The position numbers and the translations under genes were made by a program. Under the pieces are notes generated by a model. The model had not been told where the DNA came from. It ran no database searches and worked only from the letters and a program-made list of their open reading frames with translations. A DNA stretch of 43,408 nt from Thermodesulfovibrionia bacterium (GTDB lineage: Bacteria > Nitrospirota > Thermodesulfovibrionia > UBA6902 > BMS3Bbin08), in assembly GCA_030694425.1 (NCBI GenBank), contig JAUXYI010000027.1, positions 1 through 43,408 of the forward strand, written 5' to 3'. Positions 25,410-33,690 of the stretch are shown here, piece after piece; positions within the stretch are counted from its first letter, which is position 1, and each line of letters opens with the position of its first letter.

Positions 25410-25657
25410 TAATCTTCAACCTCTTTCCTTACCTGAATAATCCAGTCTGTTAAATTTATCTTTTCCACTTTTAAGACCGTATGTCCATAATTAAGCATTG
25501 CTTTAGGAATACTATCCGCTGCTTCAGGATAATCAAGCAATATCTCAAGAATCTGCCCTACCTTTAATTCCTCCATTGCAAGTTTGGATTTTACAAGGGT
25601 ATAAGGACAAACCACTCCCTTTATATTGAGTTTTTTATCCACGTTGACGTCTTGCAT
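25409..25657 (-). CDS. tusA: TusA-type sulfurtransferase
   Basis: The 82 residues begin MQDVNVDKKLNIKGVVCPYTLVKSKLAMEEL; the CPYT motif carries the sulfur-relay cysteine in the usual place for TusA (CPxP in most members, CPYT here). GHTVLKVEKI completes the fold. ATG 25657 is preferred over an upstream start because GAGGAGAGG precedes it and it begins four bases after the hom stop. TusA proteins pass persulfide sulfur to targets such as E1-like enzymes or carriers. It is directly fused by overlap to the E1-like gene, which supports a common sulfur relay. Confidence 0.92.
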   Translation of the reverse strand: MQDVNVDKKLNIKGVVCPYTLVKSKLAMEELKVGQILEILLDYPEAADSIPKAMLNYGHTVLKVEKINLTDWIIQVRKEVED

Positions 25658-25661
25658 CGTT

Positions 25662-26972
25662 TTATTCCTCTCCTCCCTCAACCCTAATGTATAATGGTTT
25701 TCCGGACACAACAGGGAGTTTGTTAATTTCTTTCATAGCATAAACCACATCTTTTTCCTTTGCCCTGTGAGTCATCATTACCAGAGGGACTACCCTTTCT
25801 TTCTTCCTTTCCTTTTGTATAACTGATTTAATGCTTATATTGTGACCACCCAAAATCCCGGATATCTTTGATAGAACACCCGGCTTATCAAAGACAGAGA
25901 ATCTAAAATAATAACAACTCTGTACATCTTCCATTTTTTTTATTCTAATGCCTGACTTTCCCTGTATTCCCATCCCCTGAATTCTGTTAACAGCGCCGGT
26001 TTTAATATTTCTTGCTATGTCCACAATATCGCTTACCACGGCGCTCCCGGTAGGCATTTCTCCGGCGCCTTTACCGTAGTAAAGTGCGGGACCAATGGCA
26101 TCGCCTTCTACATATACTGCATTGAAAACACCGTTAACGCTTGAAATTAAATATTCTTTTGGCAGCATCGTCGGATGCACCCTTAATTCAATATCATTAT
26201 TTATTTGCTTAGCTATTGCAAGCAGCTTTATTTTATAGCCAAATTCCGATGCAAAATTTATATCAAGCGGCGTTATTTTGGTTATGCCCTCTGTATATAT
26301 TTCTTTGAGAGAAAATAGTGTGCCAAAAGACAAAGAAGCAAGCAGTGCAAGCTTATGCGCTGCGTCAATGCCTTCAACGTCAAGCGTCGGGTCTGCCTCT
26401 GCATAACCAAGGGCCTGCGCCTCTTTTAGAGCGGTGGAAAAGTCAACGCCTTCTTCAGTCATTTCAGTAAGTATGTAATTAGAGGTGCCGTTAATTATTC
26501 CGTATATAGCCTGAATTTTATTGCCTATCAGCGCCTCCCTGATAATCTTTATTATAGGGATGCCGCCGGCAACAGCAGCCTCAAATCCCAATTCAACATT
26601 ATTTTTCTGTGCAGCTTCAAATATGTCAAAACCTTCAGATGCAAGAAGCGCTTTATTGGCTGTAATAACATGCTTCCCTTTTTTGATAGCTTTAAGAATA
26701 TACTCTTTAGCAGGATGAATTCCTCCGATAAGCTCTACAACTATATCAATAGACGGGTCATCTATTACCCCCAATCCATCTGTCACAAAAATATTTTCAG
26801 GAAGTGCGATCGCCCTTTTTCTTTTAATATCAATGTCGGCAATCTTCCCGATAACCAGAGGGAACCCAAGCTTTCTTTCAAGCTCTTTACGCTTTTTAAG
26901 GAGAATTTTCACAACCCCGGTCCCGACTGTCCCCAAACCGATAATGCCGACTGACACCGCTGATTTTCTCAA
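25662..26972 (-). CDS. hom: Homoserine dehydrogenase with ACT domain
   Basis: The enzyme reduces aspartate semialdehyde to homoserine. The 436 residues carry GIIGLGTVGTGVVKIL (nucleotide binding), then ELIGGIHPAKEYILKAIKKGKHVITANKALLA, the catalytic region GTSNYILTEM, and EADPTLDVEGIDAAHKLALLASL. A C-terminal ACT domain (about 350-430) implies feedback control by an amino acid. The start is TTG at 26972, preceded by GAGCGGGGT. It is the first gene of the run hom-tusA-E1-JAMM-thrC paralogue-carrier-NIL-thrC, so its product feeds both threonine and the proposed sulfur branch. Confidence 0.94.
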   Translation of the reverse strand: MRKSAVSVGIIGLGTVGTGVVKILLKKRKELERKLGFPLVIGKIADIDIKRKRAIALPENIFVTDGLGVIDDPSIDIVVELIGGIHPAKEYILKAIKKGKHVITANKALLASEGFDIFEAAQKNNVELGFEAAVAGGIPIIKIIREALIGNKIQAIYGIINGTSNYILTEMTEEGVDFSTALKEAQALGYAEADPTLDVEGIDAAHKLALLASLSFGTLFSLKEIYTEGITKITPLDINFASEFGYKIKLLAIAKQINNDIELRVHPTMLPKEYLISSVNGVFNAVYVEGDAIGPALYYGKGAGEMPTGSAVVSDIVDIARNIKTGAVNRIQGMGIQGKSGIRIKKMEDVQSCYYFRFSVFDKPGVLSKISGILGGHNISIKSVIQKERKKERVVPLVMMTHRAKEKDVVYAMKEINKLPVVSGKPLYIRVEGGEE

Positions 26973-27081
26973 TTTTACCCCGCTCTCAATCTTTTATAAC
27001 CTTAAGATAACGATTACAAAGTGTTAGCATTTATAATATTACGCCATAATACCTTAATTCAAGCATTAAAATAATGAAACC

Positions 27082-27362
27082 TCAGGCTGTCCCATAACCC
27101 TAAAACCTTGCATCAGTCATCCTGAGCCCTTCGCTTTCTGTCATTCTGAACCCTTCGCATGTCATTCTGAGCCCTTCGCATGTCATTCTGAGCGAAGCGA
27201 AGAATCTCATCTTTCTGCTCAGGATAAACTCCGTGAAGAATCTCTTTGCCTCACTCAGGGTAAACTCCGCGAAGAATCTAATCCCGATTGGGTCGGGACA
27301 ATGTATTTCAAAATAGAGATTCTTCGGCTAATGCCTCAGAATGACATTTTGGGACAGCCTGA
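27082..27362. mobile_element. MITE-like element with 13-bp terminal inverted repeats
   Basis: TCAGGCTGTCCCA (27082-27094) is matched perfectly in inverted form at 27350-27362. The 281-bp interior is made of tandem tgtcattctgagcccttcgc units and their reverse (gaagaatct...cagaatgacat), with a tcccgattgggtcggga palindrome. There is no coding capacity, so mobilisation would be in trans. Confidence 0.75.
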
Positions 27363-27392
27363 CCTTCTTATTTTTTTATCCTAAAAAAACAT

Positions 27393-27421
27393 TTGACGTG
27401 CGGTTTTAATAATAGTAAAAT
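27393..27421 (+). promoter_or_regulatory. Promoter directly before the GAF/HD-GYP start codon
   Basis: TTGACG (27393-27398), a 17-nt spacer, TAAAAT (27416-27421). Only seven bases separate the -10 box from the ATG at 27429 and no Shine-Dalgarno sequence is present, so transcription should begin at or next to the start codon. Confidence 0.65.
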
Positions 27422-27428
27422 TTAGTTG

Positions 27429-28724
27429 ATGCAAAGCCAAATCGGGAAAAGTTTTTTTGATAATATACGTCGTTACGTAAAAATCTCATATTTTATCTCT
27501 TCTATAATCCCTTTAGCGCTCCTCGCCTATATGAGTGTAAAATATATCTACCCGTATCTGCAGTTGGAACTGCCCATATATATTGGGGTTCTTCTATTCC
27601 TTGCAGTTGCTATATCACTACTTGGACTATCCCTCCTGACAAAGACTACTAATGCATCCATTTTATCATTACATGATCTTCATTCAAGATTAAATGCCCT
27701 TATTGACATTACCAAACATTTCAGGGAAACCATTTACATTGATTTGCTCCTGGGGAATATTATTAAATCTGCCATGAGACTTAATTCAACTGAAGCAGGT
27801 TCTCTCCTGCTTTGCGACGAAGCAGGTAATCTAAGGGTTAAATTTTTTACAGGAGAACATCCAAGATTAAATGACAGGATTGTAAAGGTGGGTGAGGGCA
27901 TTTCTGGATGGGTTGCAAAAACAGGGAAACCCGCATTAGTCAATGACGTAACCAAAGATAATCGTTATAACCCGGACGTTGACGCAGGAAGCAGGGATAC
28001 AGCAAGGTCTATTATGTGTGTTCCCCTTATTTACATCAATAAGGTTATCGGCGTTATTGAACTATTAAATAAAAAAAGCGGCATTTTTACTAAAGAAGAC
28101 GAGGAATTGCTTCATGCCCTTGCTGACCATGCAGCTATATCAATTGCACACAGCAGGCTGCTTGAGAATCAGCAAAGCGATATGATAAATATAACCGAGA
28201 TATTTGTTGCTGCACAAGATTCTTACAATCATGAAAAGAAAGGACATGCGCGAAGGGTGGCTAATTATGCTAATCTCATTGGCAGAAAAATGGGAATACC
28301 CGAAAATGAGTTAAGAAATCTTCATTACGCCTGTCTCTTTCATGACATAGGACTCATTAAAATCAGCATAGACGAACAATTCTTAAAGGAAAGGTATAAA
28401 CAACATCCCCAATTTGGATATGAAATGATACAACCCATTTCTCTATGGAGTAACGCTGCAGAACTTATTCTTAATCACCATGAAAGATACGACGGCAACG
28501 GTTACCCATCTGGCAAGAAAGGCAAAGAAATTCCTCTTGGCACAAGAATACTCTTTGTAGCAGAGGTATTTGATGTGCTTACCAGTAAAAACTCCTATAA
28601 AGACCCGATTGATCGCGATGCCGCAATAAATGAAATTGATGTAAATGCAGGTCTGCAGTTTGACCCGGAAGTAGTTAAGGCATTTAAGGAAGCAATAAAA
28701 GACTCTGACCTCATTGTTGAATAA
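27429..28724 (+). CDS. Membrane GAF/HD-GYP cyclic-di-GMP phosphodiesterase-like protein
   Basis: The 431 residues have two N-terminal transmembrane segments (about 20-40 and 44-66), a GAF sensor (about 90-245, with AGSLLLCDEAGNLRV and VGEGISGWVAKTGKPALVNDV) and an HD-GYP domain (about 255-420). The latter keeps HARRVANYA, LFHDIG, the internal QHPQFG, NHHERYDGNGYPSG and the closing AGLQFDPEVV. HD-GYP enzymes hydrolyse c-di-GMP to GMP. The metal-binding residues look intact, so activity is likely. ATG 27429 is preferred to an overlapping TTG at 27426 from the position of the promoter. It is read opposite to its neighbours hom and alaC, between a MITE-like element and alaC. Confidence 0.9.
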   Translation: MQSQIGKSFFDNIRRYVKISYFISSIIPLALLAYMSVKYIYPYLQLELPIYIGVLLFLAVAISLLGLSLLTKTTNASILSLHDLHSRLNALIDITKHFRETIYIDLLLGNIIKSAMRLNSTEAGSLLLCDEAGNLRVKFFTGEHPRLNDRIVKVGEGISGWVAKTGKPALVNDVTKDNRYNPDVDAGSRDTARSIMCVPLIYINKVIGVIELLNKKSGIFTKEDEELLHALADHAAISIAHSRLLENQQSDMINITEIFVAAQDSYNHEKKGHARRVANYANLIGRKMGIPENELRNLHYACLFHDIGLIKISIDEQFLKERYKQHPQFGYEMIQPISLWSNAAELILNHHERYDGNGYPSGKKGKEIPLGTRILFVAEVFDVLTSKNSYKDPIDRDAAINEIDVNAGLQFDPEVVKAFKEAIKDSDLIVE

Positions 28725-28783
28725 ATGAAATTATCATTGTAAATTTAAAATTTAAAACTTGCATTTTGCAATTTAAAAGGGTT

Positions 28784-29962
28784 TTAACTTCGCTTATTCA
28801 GCGCCTTCTTTATCCCTCTTGCTGCCTGTTTTATTCTATGCTCATTTTCTACCAAGGCAAAGCGGACAAATCCCTCACCGCCCTCTCCAAAACCAATCCC
28901 CGGCGAAACTGCAACTCCAGCCTCTCGCATGAGAAATTTTGAAAATTCAAGGGACTCCATTTTTTTAAATGCCTCGGGAATCTCTGCCCATACAAACATT
29001 GTTGCCTTTGGAGGTTTAATATTCCAGCCAGCGTTTTTGAGCCCTTGAATAAGAACATTTCTGCGGTGTTCATATGTCTTCCTTATCTCCTCAACACAAT
29101 CCTGGGGTCCCCTCAATGCAATAATGCTTGCAATCTGAATTGGCTGAAACATGCCATAATCCAAATAGCTTTTAATGGTTGTAAGCGCTCCTACGATTTC
29201 CTTGTTGCCCACACAAAATCCAACTCTCCAGCCTGCCATGGAATAACTTTTTGTAAGAGAAAAAAATTCAACACCAACGTCTTTAGCGCCTGACGCCTGT
29301 AAAAAACTTGGCGCCTTATAATCATCAAAAACAAGGTCTGCATATGCAAAATCATGTATCACAATAATATTATTCTCTTTAGCAAAATTGACAACTTTCT
29401 GAAAAAAATCGAGTTCAATACAGTCCGTAGTCGGATTGTGAGGAAAATTTATTATCAGAATTTTGGGTCTTGGCCATGTTGACTTATAGGCATCCTCCAT
29501 ATTTTTAAAAAAATCCGCATCTTCGCCAATAGGTATGCTTCTTACGTCTCCGCCAGCAAGGATAACGCTGTACGGATGTATAGGATATGCAGGAGCTGGA
29601 GTAAGAGCCAGATCTCCCGGTTCAACCATAGCATAGATAAGATGTGACAATCCTTCTTTTGAACCAATAGTAATTACTGCTTCTTTATCAGGGTCCAGGT
29701 CAACATCAAACCGCCTTTTATACCACTCGCATATTGCCATTCTTAAATGTGTTATGCCTCGTGATGCTGAATACCTGTGATTTTTAGGATTCTGTGCAGC
29801 CTCAATAAGTTTGTCTATAATATGTTTTGGAGTAGGCAGGTCTGGATTACCCATTCCAAGGTCAATAATATCCTCGCCTCTTCTTCTCGCCTCCATTTTA
29901 ATCTGGTTCACGATAGCAAAAACATAAGGCGGAAGCCGCTTTACTCTTTTAAATTCATGCAT
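28784..29962 (-). CDS. alaC: Alanine transaminase, AlaC type
   Basis: The 392 residues closely follow E. coli Ala[39 protein letters not shown], then [42 protein letters not shown] and the PLP-lysine region [17 protein letters not shown], ending [22 protein letters not shown]. The enzyme makes alanine from pyruvate and glutamate. LL-diaminopimelate aminotransferase is a related alternative, but the RLPPYVF and RRRGEDII motifs favour AlaC. GGAG precedes the ATG. The order alaC then hom is interrupted only by the opposite-strand HD-GYP gene. Confidence 0.9.
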   Translation of the reverse strand: MHEFKRVKRLPPYVFAIVNQIKMEARRRGEDIIDLGMGNPDLPTPKHIIDKLIEAAQNPKNHRYSASRGITHLRMAICEWYKRRFDVDLDPDKEAVITIGSKEGLSHLIYAMVEPGDLALTPAPAYPIHPYSVILAGGDVRSIPIGEDADFFKNMEDAYKSTWPRPKILIINFPHNPTTDCIELDFFQKVVNFAKENNIIVIHDFAYADLVFDDYKAPSFLQASGAKDVGVEFFSLTKSYSMAGWRVGFCVGNKEIVGALTTIKSYLDYGMFQPIQIASIIALRGPQDCVEEIRKTYEHRRNVLIQGLKNAGWNIKPPKATMFVWAEIPEAFKKMESLEFSKFLMREAGVAVSPGIGFGEGGEGFVRFALVENEHRIKQAARGIKKALNKRS

Positions 29963-30061
29963 TTAAACTCCTATTAAAAATTAATGGATTAGTTATTTTA
30001 AAATTTTGATTAACTTTTTTTCCACATAATTAATGGAAAAATTTTATAGGAGGTATAGAAA

Positions 30062-30220
30062 ATGGAAAGTAAAGAGTTTTTGAGGCATGCAAAAAAATTA
30101 TTTATTCTGGCGCTTTTGTGCTGTAACCAGCCAATCCCATGGGTATGGTTCCTTCATCCATTTAGGAGGATTGCTGAATTCTGTTTTCCAGTCGTACTCA
30201 ATCTTTCTAATTTCGTGTAA
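30062..30220 (+). pseudogene. Gene start with strong ribosome-binding site, truncated by the methyltransferase region
   Basis: AGGAGG eight bases before an ATG opens a frame starting MESKEFLRHAKKL, which looks like the N-terminus of a small protein (HicA-like beginnings are similar). After about 12 codons it runs into the antisense of the methyltransferase 3' end (stop at 30098) and ends at 30220 with no sense. It is probably a 5' remnant left at a rearrangement junction near 30097. Confidence 0.45.
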
Positions 30221-30865
30221 GTCAAAATTGAGATCCTGAAATAAGGCGCATAGTTCTTCTTTCACGTAATGTTTTGTTGGAATATGATCGATATTGACTA
30301 TTCCTTGCTGAAGATGTGAAGGTTTCTGTTTATTGTTACCATTCCATACAGCCATGACTGCTGCACCATAACTAAGCCCCCTGCGCTGGTTCCATTCAAT
30401 CAGACGAATGCTTGAATAGGTTGCTGATTCAAAAGAAGGAACAACAAGCAGCAGGTGTCCGCCATCATTGAGATGATTGCTAATGGACGTGAAATATCGA
30501 GAACGCTTTGACATAGACGGCATAATAATTGAATTGACACACAAAATAAAATCAACCTTTGACATTATGATTTCTCGTATTGATAGGTCGGACCTGATAT
30601 AGTCAACATTTGAAAGATCAGCACAGTTCTCTCGCGCTTGTTCCAAACATTTTTCCGCAATATCATAGGCATATACATGCCTGAAGTTTTGAGATAGTAT
30701 CGGAAGGAACTTTCCAATTCCACAACCCAGGTCTGAAGCGGTCTTTGTCACCGATGCAAACTTTTGAATTCGAGTCCTTATGAGATCGTGCTCGTCATGA
30801 GCAAGAACGCTGAATATCTCACTGTCATATTGCTCGGCTACATGGTTCCAATATGCTACATCCAT
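30098..30865 (-). CDS. Class I SAM-dependent methyltransferase
   Basis: The 255 residues contain motif I ASDLGCGIGKFLPIL near residue 42, motif II/III-like YAYDIAEKCLEQARENC, VDYIRSDLS, and VDFILCVNSIIMPSM with the post-motif strand HLLLVVPSFES. This is a Rossmann-fold methyltransferase; the substrate cannot be told. The N-terminus VAYWNHVAEQYDSEIF resembles UbiE/COQ5-like and natural-product methyltransferases. It stands alone, flanked by gene-free DNA and a truncated gene, which suggests acquisition. There is no Shine-Dalgarno sequence; a TATAAA box eight bases upstream and a perfect CRP-type site about 40 bases upstream suggest regulated, possibly leaderless expression. Confidence 0.82.
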   Translation of the reverse strand: MDVAYWNHVAEQYDSEIFSVLAHDEHDLIRTRIQKFASVTKTASDLGCGIGKFLPILSQNFRHVYAYDIAEKCLEQARENCADLSNVDYIRSDLSIREIIMSKVDFILCVNSIIMPSMSKRSRYFTSISNHLNDGGHLLLVVPSFESATYSSIRLIEWNQRRGLSYGAAVMAVWNGNNKQKPSHLQQGIVNIDHIPTKHYVKEELCALFQDLNFDLHEIRKIEYDWKTEFSNPPKWMKEPYPWDWLVTAQKRQNK

Positions 30866-30873
30866 TGTTATAT

Positions 30874-30915
30874 TTTATATAATATTTAGGATTCTAATGT
30901 GATGTATGTCACATT
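30874..30915 (-). promoter_or_regulatory. CRP/FNR-type operator and -10 box of the methyltransferase gene
   Basis: AATGTGA-TGTATG-TCACATT (30896-30915) contains the perfect TGTGA-N6-TCACA half-site pair. Read leftward, TATAAA (30879-30874) follows. The operator centre lies 40.5 bases before the start codon, close to the class II activation position if transcription begins there. Confidence 0.6.
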
Positions 30916-31264
30916 TAAGTTATCCCTACCATTATTCCCTTTGGTGAGATAGAATTACTCTAAGTTTCAGCAATGAGAAGGAAGAAACAAAAAGGTATAG
31001 CTGTAAAGCAAGTAATTGTCCGCTTACTTCTTATTAATTAATTAAAAAGTTATTGATTACTTTGTGTAATCCTGCATTTCAAGGCAAAATTTAAACATCA
31101 CGATAACAGGAAGAAATCGTTAAACTCTTCAGGCACTGTCTGAGGGGTAAAATCTTAGTCTTTGCATTTTTATTATTCTCAGAGACTGTTAAATTTTGCT
31201 CTACGAGTCGTAGACTGAAAGACAGATGTCCCGTTTATTTGATAAGTGTTAGTCTATGAAGATT
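30916..31264. other. Gene-free stretch between methyltransferase and lipA
   Basis: I see no supported gene. A short palindrome ctacga-g-tcgtag lies at 31201-31213. The rest is AT-rich without recognisable structure. Confidence 0.45.
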
Positions 31265-32197
31265 TTAAATTTTTGAATACATTTCCTCTGCATTCATTGA
31301 ACTTCTTGCCATCGGAGATGAAGCAACAGCCTTAAATCCCATTTCAAGCGCTTTGATTTTATAATGCTCAAAAACCTCGGGTCTTATGTAATCAACCACG
31401 GGAATATTTCCCTTTCGCGGTCTCAGGTATTGCCCTATTGTCAAAAAATCACATCCTGCATCTCTCAGGTCTCTCAAAACTGATAAAACCTCTGCGTCTT
31501 TTTCGCCAAACCCTAACATGATACCTGATTTAGTCTTTATATGGGGATAAAGTATCTTAGCCGAATGAAGTATATTTATTGATGTCAGATAATCAGCCTT
31601 TGGTCTTACAGTTGCATAAAGTCTCGGGATGGTTTCAACATTATGGTTGAATACATCTGGAGATGCATTGAGAACGGTTCTCAGCGCCTCTAAATCTCCC
31701 TTAAAATCAGGAGTTAGAACTTCAATTTTAATCTTTTCACCTGATAATCCCCCCATCCCCCCTTTAGTAAAGGGGGGTAAGGGGGGATTATTTTCATTGT
31801 TCTTTATGTTGCTGTGTAACATGTTTGTTTCATTTTTGAGTTTTAGAGCCTGTATTGTTTTTGCAAAATGCCCTGCCCCTCCGTCAGGCAAATCATCCCT
31901 TGTTACTGAAGTAATAACAACAAACTTCAAACCAAGCGTTGAAGCTGCCTCCGCAATCCTCTCCGGTTCATCAGGGTCAAGCGGTAAAGGGCTGTTTGAT
32001 TCAACAGCGCAAAAAGAGCAGTTTCTTGTACATCTGTCGCCGAGTATCATAAAAGTTGTTGTGCCGCTTGAAAAACATTTCCCCTGATTAGGGCACTTCG
32101 CCTCTTCGCAAACAGTAGATACCCTGTAATGCCTCAGGATTTTTTTGGTCTGGTGTGTACCGGATAACTGTACTTTTAACCATTCAGGATGACGCAT
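31265..32197 (-). CDS. lipA: Lipoyl synthase
   Basis: This radical SAM enzyme inserts two sulfurs into octanoyl groups. The auxiliary-cluster motif CEEAKCPNQGKC and the radical-SAM motif CTRNCSFC are both present, followed by VVITSVTRDDLPDGGAGHF and the closing ARSSMNAEEMY with the conserved RSS. Residues about 122-152 hold an insert of about 30 residues (word-like part, then NNPPLPPFTKGGMGG) just before IKIEVLTPDF, where family members have a short loop. The start overlaps bioD by 14 nt, so lipA and bioD are co-transcribed. Confidence 0.95.
   Translation of the reverse strand: MRHPEWLKVQLSGTHQTKKILRHYRVSTVCEEAKCPNQGKCFSSGTTTFMILGDRCTRNCSFCAVESNSPLPLDPDEPERIAEAASTLGLKFVVITSVTRDDLPDGGAGHFAKTIQALKLKNETNMLHSNIKNNENNPPLPPFTKGGMGGLSGEKIKIEVLTPDFKGDLEALRTVLNASPDVFNHNVETIPRLYATVRPKADYLTSINILHSAKILYPHIKTKSGIMLGFGEKDAEVLSVLRDLRDAGCDFLTIGQYLRPRKGNIPVVDYIRPEVFEHYKIKALEMGFKAVASSPMARSSMNAEEMYSKI
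31746..31789. repeat. PPxPPxxKGG palindrome inside lipA
   Basis: A 44-bp palindrome with a tttagtaaa centre. Leftward it encodes NPPLPPFTKGGMGG; read rightward the same DNA gives NPPIPPLVKGGKGG, so either orientation is an open frame. Confidence 0.92.
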
Positions 32198-32897
32198 AAC
32201 CTTTAAATTCCTTCAAAATTTTTTCTGCCATCATGATAAATATTTTTTTATCATCAGGCTCAGGATTTTTCGAATATGGCACAATGCCCAGTACAGGTAT
32301 TCCTCCAACGCTTTCTATTATTTTCGGATTGGTCTTCACAGATATATCGTTTTTAATTTGACCTGCATAGTTTATTACCACCCCAAGGATGTTTATCCCC
32401 CTGCCCTTTGCAACGCTTATTGTAAGAAGTGTATGGTTTATTGTTCCAATTCCGGGTCGTGATACGATTATCACAGGTAGCTTGAGGTCTTTTATAAAAT
32501 CAAGAAAAAGATATTTTTTATACAGAGGCGCCATAATACCGCCAGCGCCTTCAACAATTGTAATATCGTATTTTTTTGAAAGATAATTATAGGCTGAAAA
32601 TATTTTTTCCTTTTTTATTAATTTTCTCTCTAATTCTGCTGCAACTGAGGGGGCAAGAGGATGTTTAAATCTGTAAGGATTAATTACATCGACAGCTTCC
32701 TTTATTCCTGATGCCTTAATAAGATTCATCGTATCTTCAGGAATGAGTTTTCCTTTTTTAGTTCTGCAACCTGTCTCCACTGGCTTCATAGGACAGACAT
32801 CAAATCCCTTTTCTTTCAGGGCATTAATCAGCCCGACTGCCACAAAAGTCTTCCCAACTCCTGTATCAGTGCCTGTTATGAAAATACCTTTATGCAT
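32184..32897 (-). CDS. bioD: Dethiobiotin synthetase
   Basis: The enzyme closes the ureido ring of dethiobiotin with ATP and CO2. The 237 residues start KGIFITGTDTGVGKTFVAVGL with the BioD P-loop. CPMKPVETGC, NPYRFKHPLAPSVAAE and VEGAGGIMAPL are family motifs carrying substrate and nucleotide contacts. It lies between the SDR gene and lipA. The upstream gap is a word-like repeat and gives no clear Shine-Dalgarno sequence. Confidence 0.95.
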   Translation of the reverse strand: MHKGIFITGTDTGVGKTFVAVGLINALKEKGFDVCPMKPVETGCRTKKGKLIPEDTMNLIKASGIKEAVDVINPYRFKHPLAPSVAAELERKLIKKEKIFSAYNYLSKKYDITIVEGAGGIMAPLYKKYLFLDFIKDLKLPVIIVSRPGIGTINHTLLTISVAKGRGINILGVVINYAGQIKNDISVKTNPKIIESVGGIPVLGIVPYSKNPEPDDKKIFIMMAEKILKEFKGYASS

Positions 32898-32982
32898 AAT
32901 AACTGAAAACTAAGAAGTGAGAACTAAGAAGTAAAGACTCATAAATTTTCAGTTCTTAGTTCTCAGTTTTCAGTTCTTAGTT
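32898..32982. repeat. Word-like inverted repeat, aactgaaaactaagaa type
   Basis: Units aactgaaaactaagaagtga are mirrored by ttcagttcttagttctcagt. The block spans the whole gap between the SDR gene and bioD. Confidence 0.75.
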
Positions 32983-33688
32983 ATACTACCCTGCTATCCA
33001 GATTAAACACCTGACCTGTTATCCCTGATGTTTCAGAAAGATAACAAATAAACTCTGCGACATTATCTGGATTAGAAAAATTTTTTACAAGACTCTCTTT
33101 TAATGCCTTTTCTTTTGCTTCATTACTTGAATTCTTTCCCATATCAGTAAGCATATAGCCCGGAAGAATAGCATTAACCATTATATTATATCTGCTTAAT
33201 TCTGCCGCTGTTGAGATCGTAAGTCCAATAAGTCCTGCCTTTGATGCAGAATAGGCTGACAACCCTGCTTTGCCTTTAATCCCTGCAATTGAAGCAATAT
33301 TTATTATATGACCGCTTTTTTGTTTCATCATATGAAGAGCAGCAGAGCGAATAAAATTAAAAGGGCCTTTAAGATTTGTAGCAATTACATTATTAAAATC
33401 TTCTTCTGATGTTTTTAAAAGCAGCGCCTCTTGTGTGATACCTGCATTATTCACGAGGGTATCTATTCTGCCCCATTTTTTAATAATTTCATCAATAAGG
33501 GTTTTGACCTCTTTGAAGTTCCTGACATCAGCTTTAAGTATAATTGATTCTTTTATTTGAGAGGCAACATCTTCTGCTTCCCTGCTTTTATCTTTATAAT
33601 GGATAACAACTTTATGCCCCGTTTTGCCAAATGCAAGGGCAATAGCCTTACCAAGACCCCTTGATGAACCAGTGACTAAGCAAACCAT
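32981..33688 (-). CDS. Short-chain dehydrogenase, FabG-like 3-oxoacyl-ACP reductase
   Basis: The 235 residues show TGSSRGLGKAIALAF (cofactor binding), NNAG, the catalytic serine in NIASIAGIKG and YSASKAG with the Tyr-Lys pair. This pattern and length match FabG-type NADPH-dependent 3-oxoacyl-ACP reductases. Its place between bioF and bioD suggests a role in making the pimeloyl moiety or in acyl-chain supply for lipoate, though a general fatty-acid role is equally possible. There is no clear ribosome-binding site. Confidence 0.85.
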   Translation of the reverse strand: MVCLVTGSSRGLGKAIALAFGKTGHKVVIHYKDKSREAEDVASQIKESIILKADVRNFKEVKTLIDEIIKKWGRIDTLVNNAGITQEALLLKTSEEDFNNVIATNLKGPFNFIRSAALHMMKQKSGHIINIASIAGIKGKAGLSAYSASKAGLIGLTISTAAELSRYNIMVNAILPGYMLTDMGKNSSNEAKEKALKESLVKNFSNPDNVAEFICYLSETSGITGQVFNLDSRVV

Positions 33689-33690
33689 AG

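Noticed and set aside
28784-29962. LL-diaminopimelate aminotransferase instead of AlaC
   Set aside because: The N-terminal RLPPYVF and [11 protein letters not shown] motifs and overall pattern are much closer to AlaC, though substrate cannot be proven.
30962-31041. 22-codon basic frame (MRRKKQKGIAVK...)
   Set aside because: No ribosome-binding site and no family resemblance; probably chance.
31629-32087. 152-codon rightward frame opposite lipA
   Set aside because: It is a shadow of lipA. It stays open partly because the palindromic insert reads the same on both strands.
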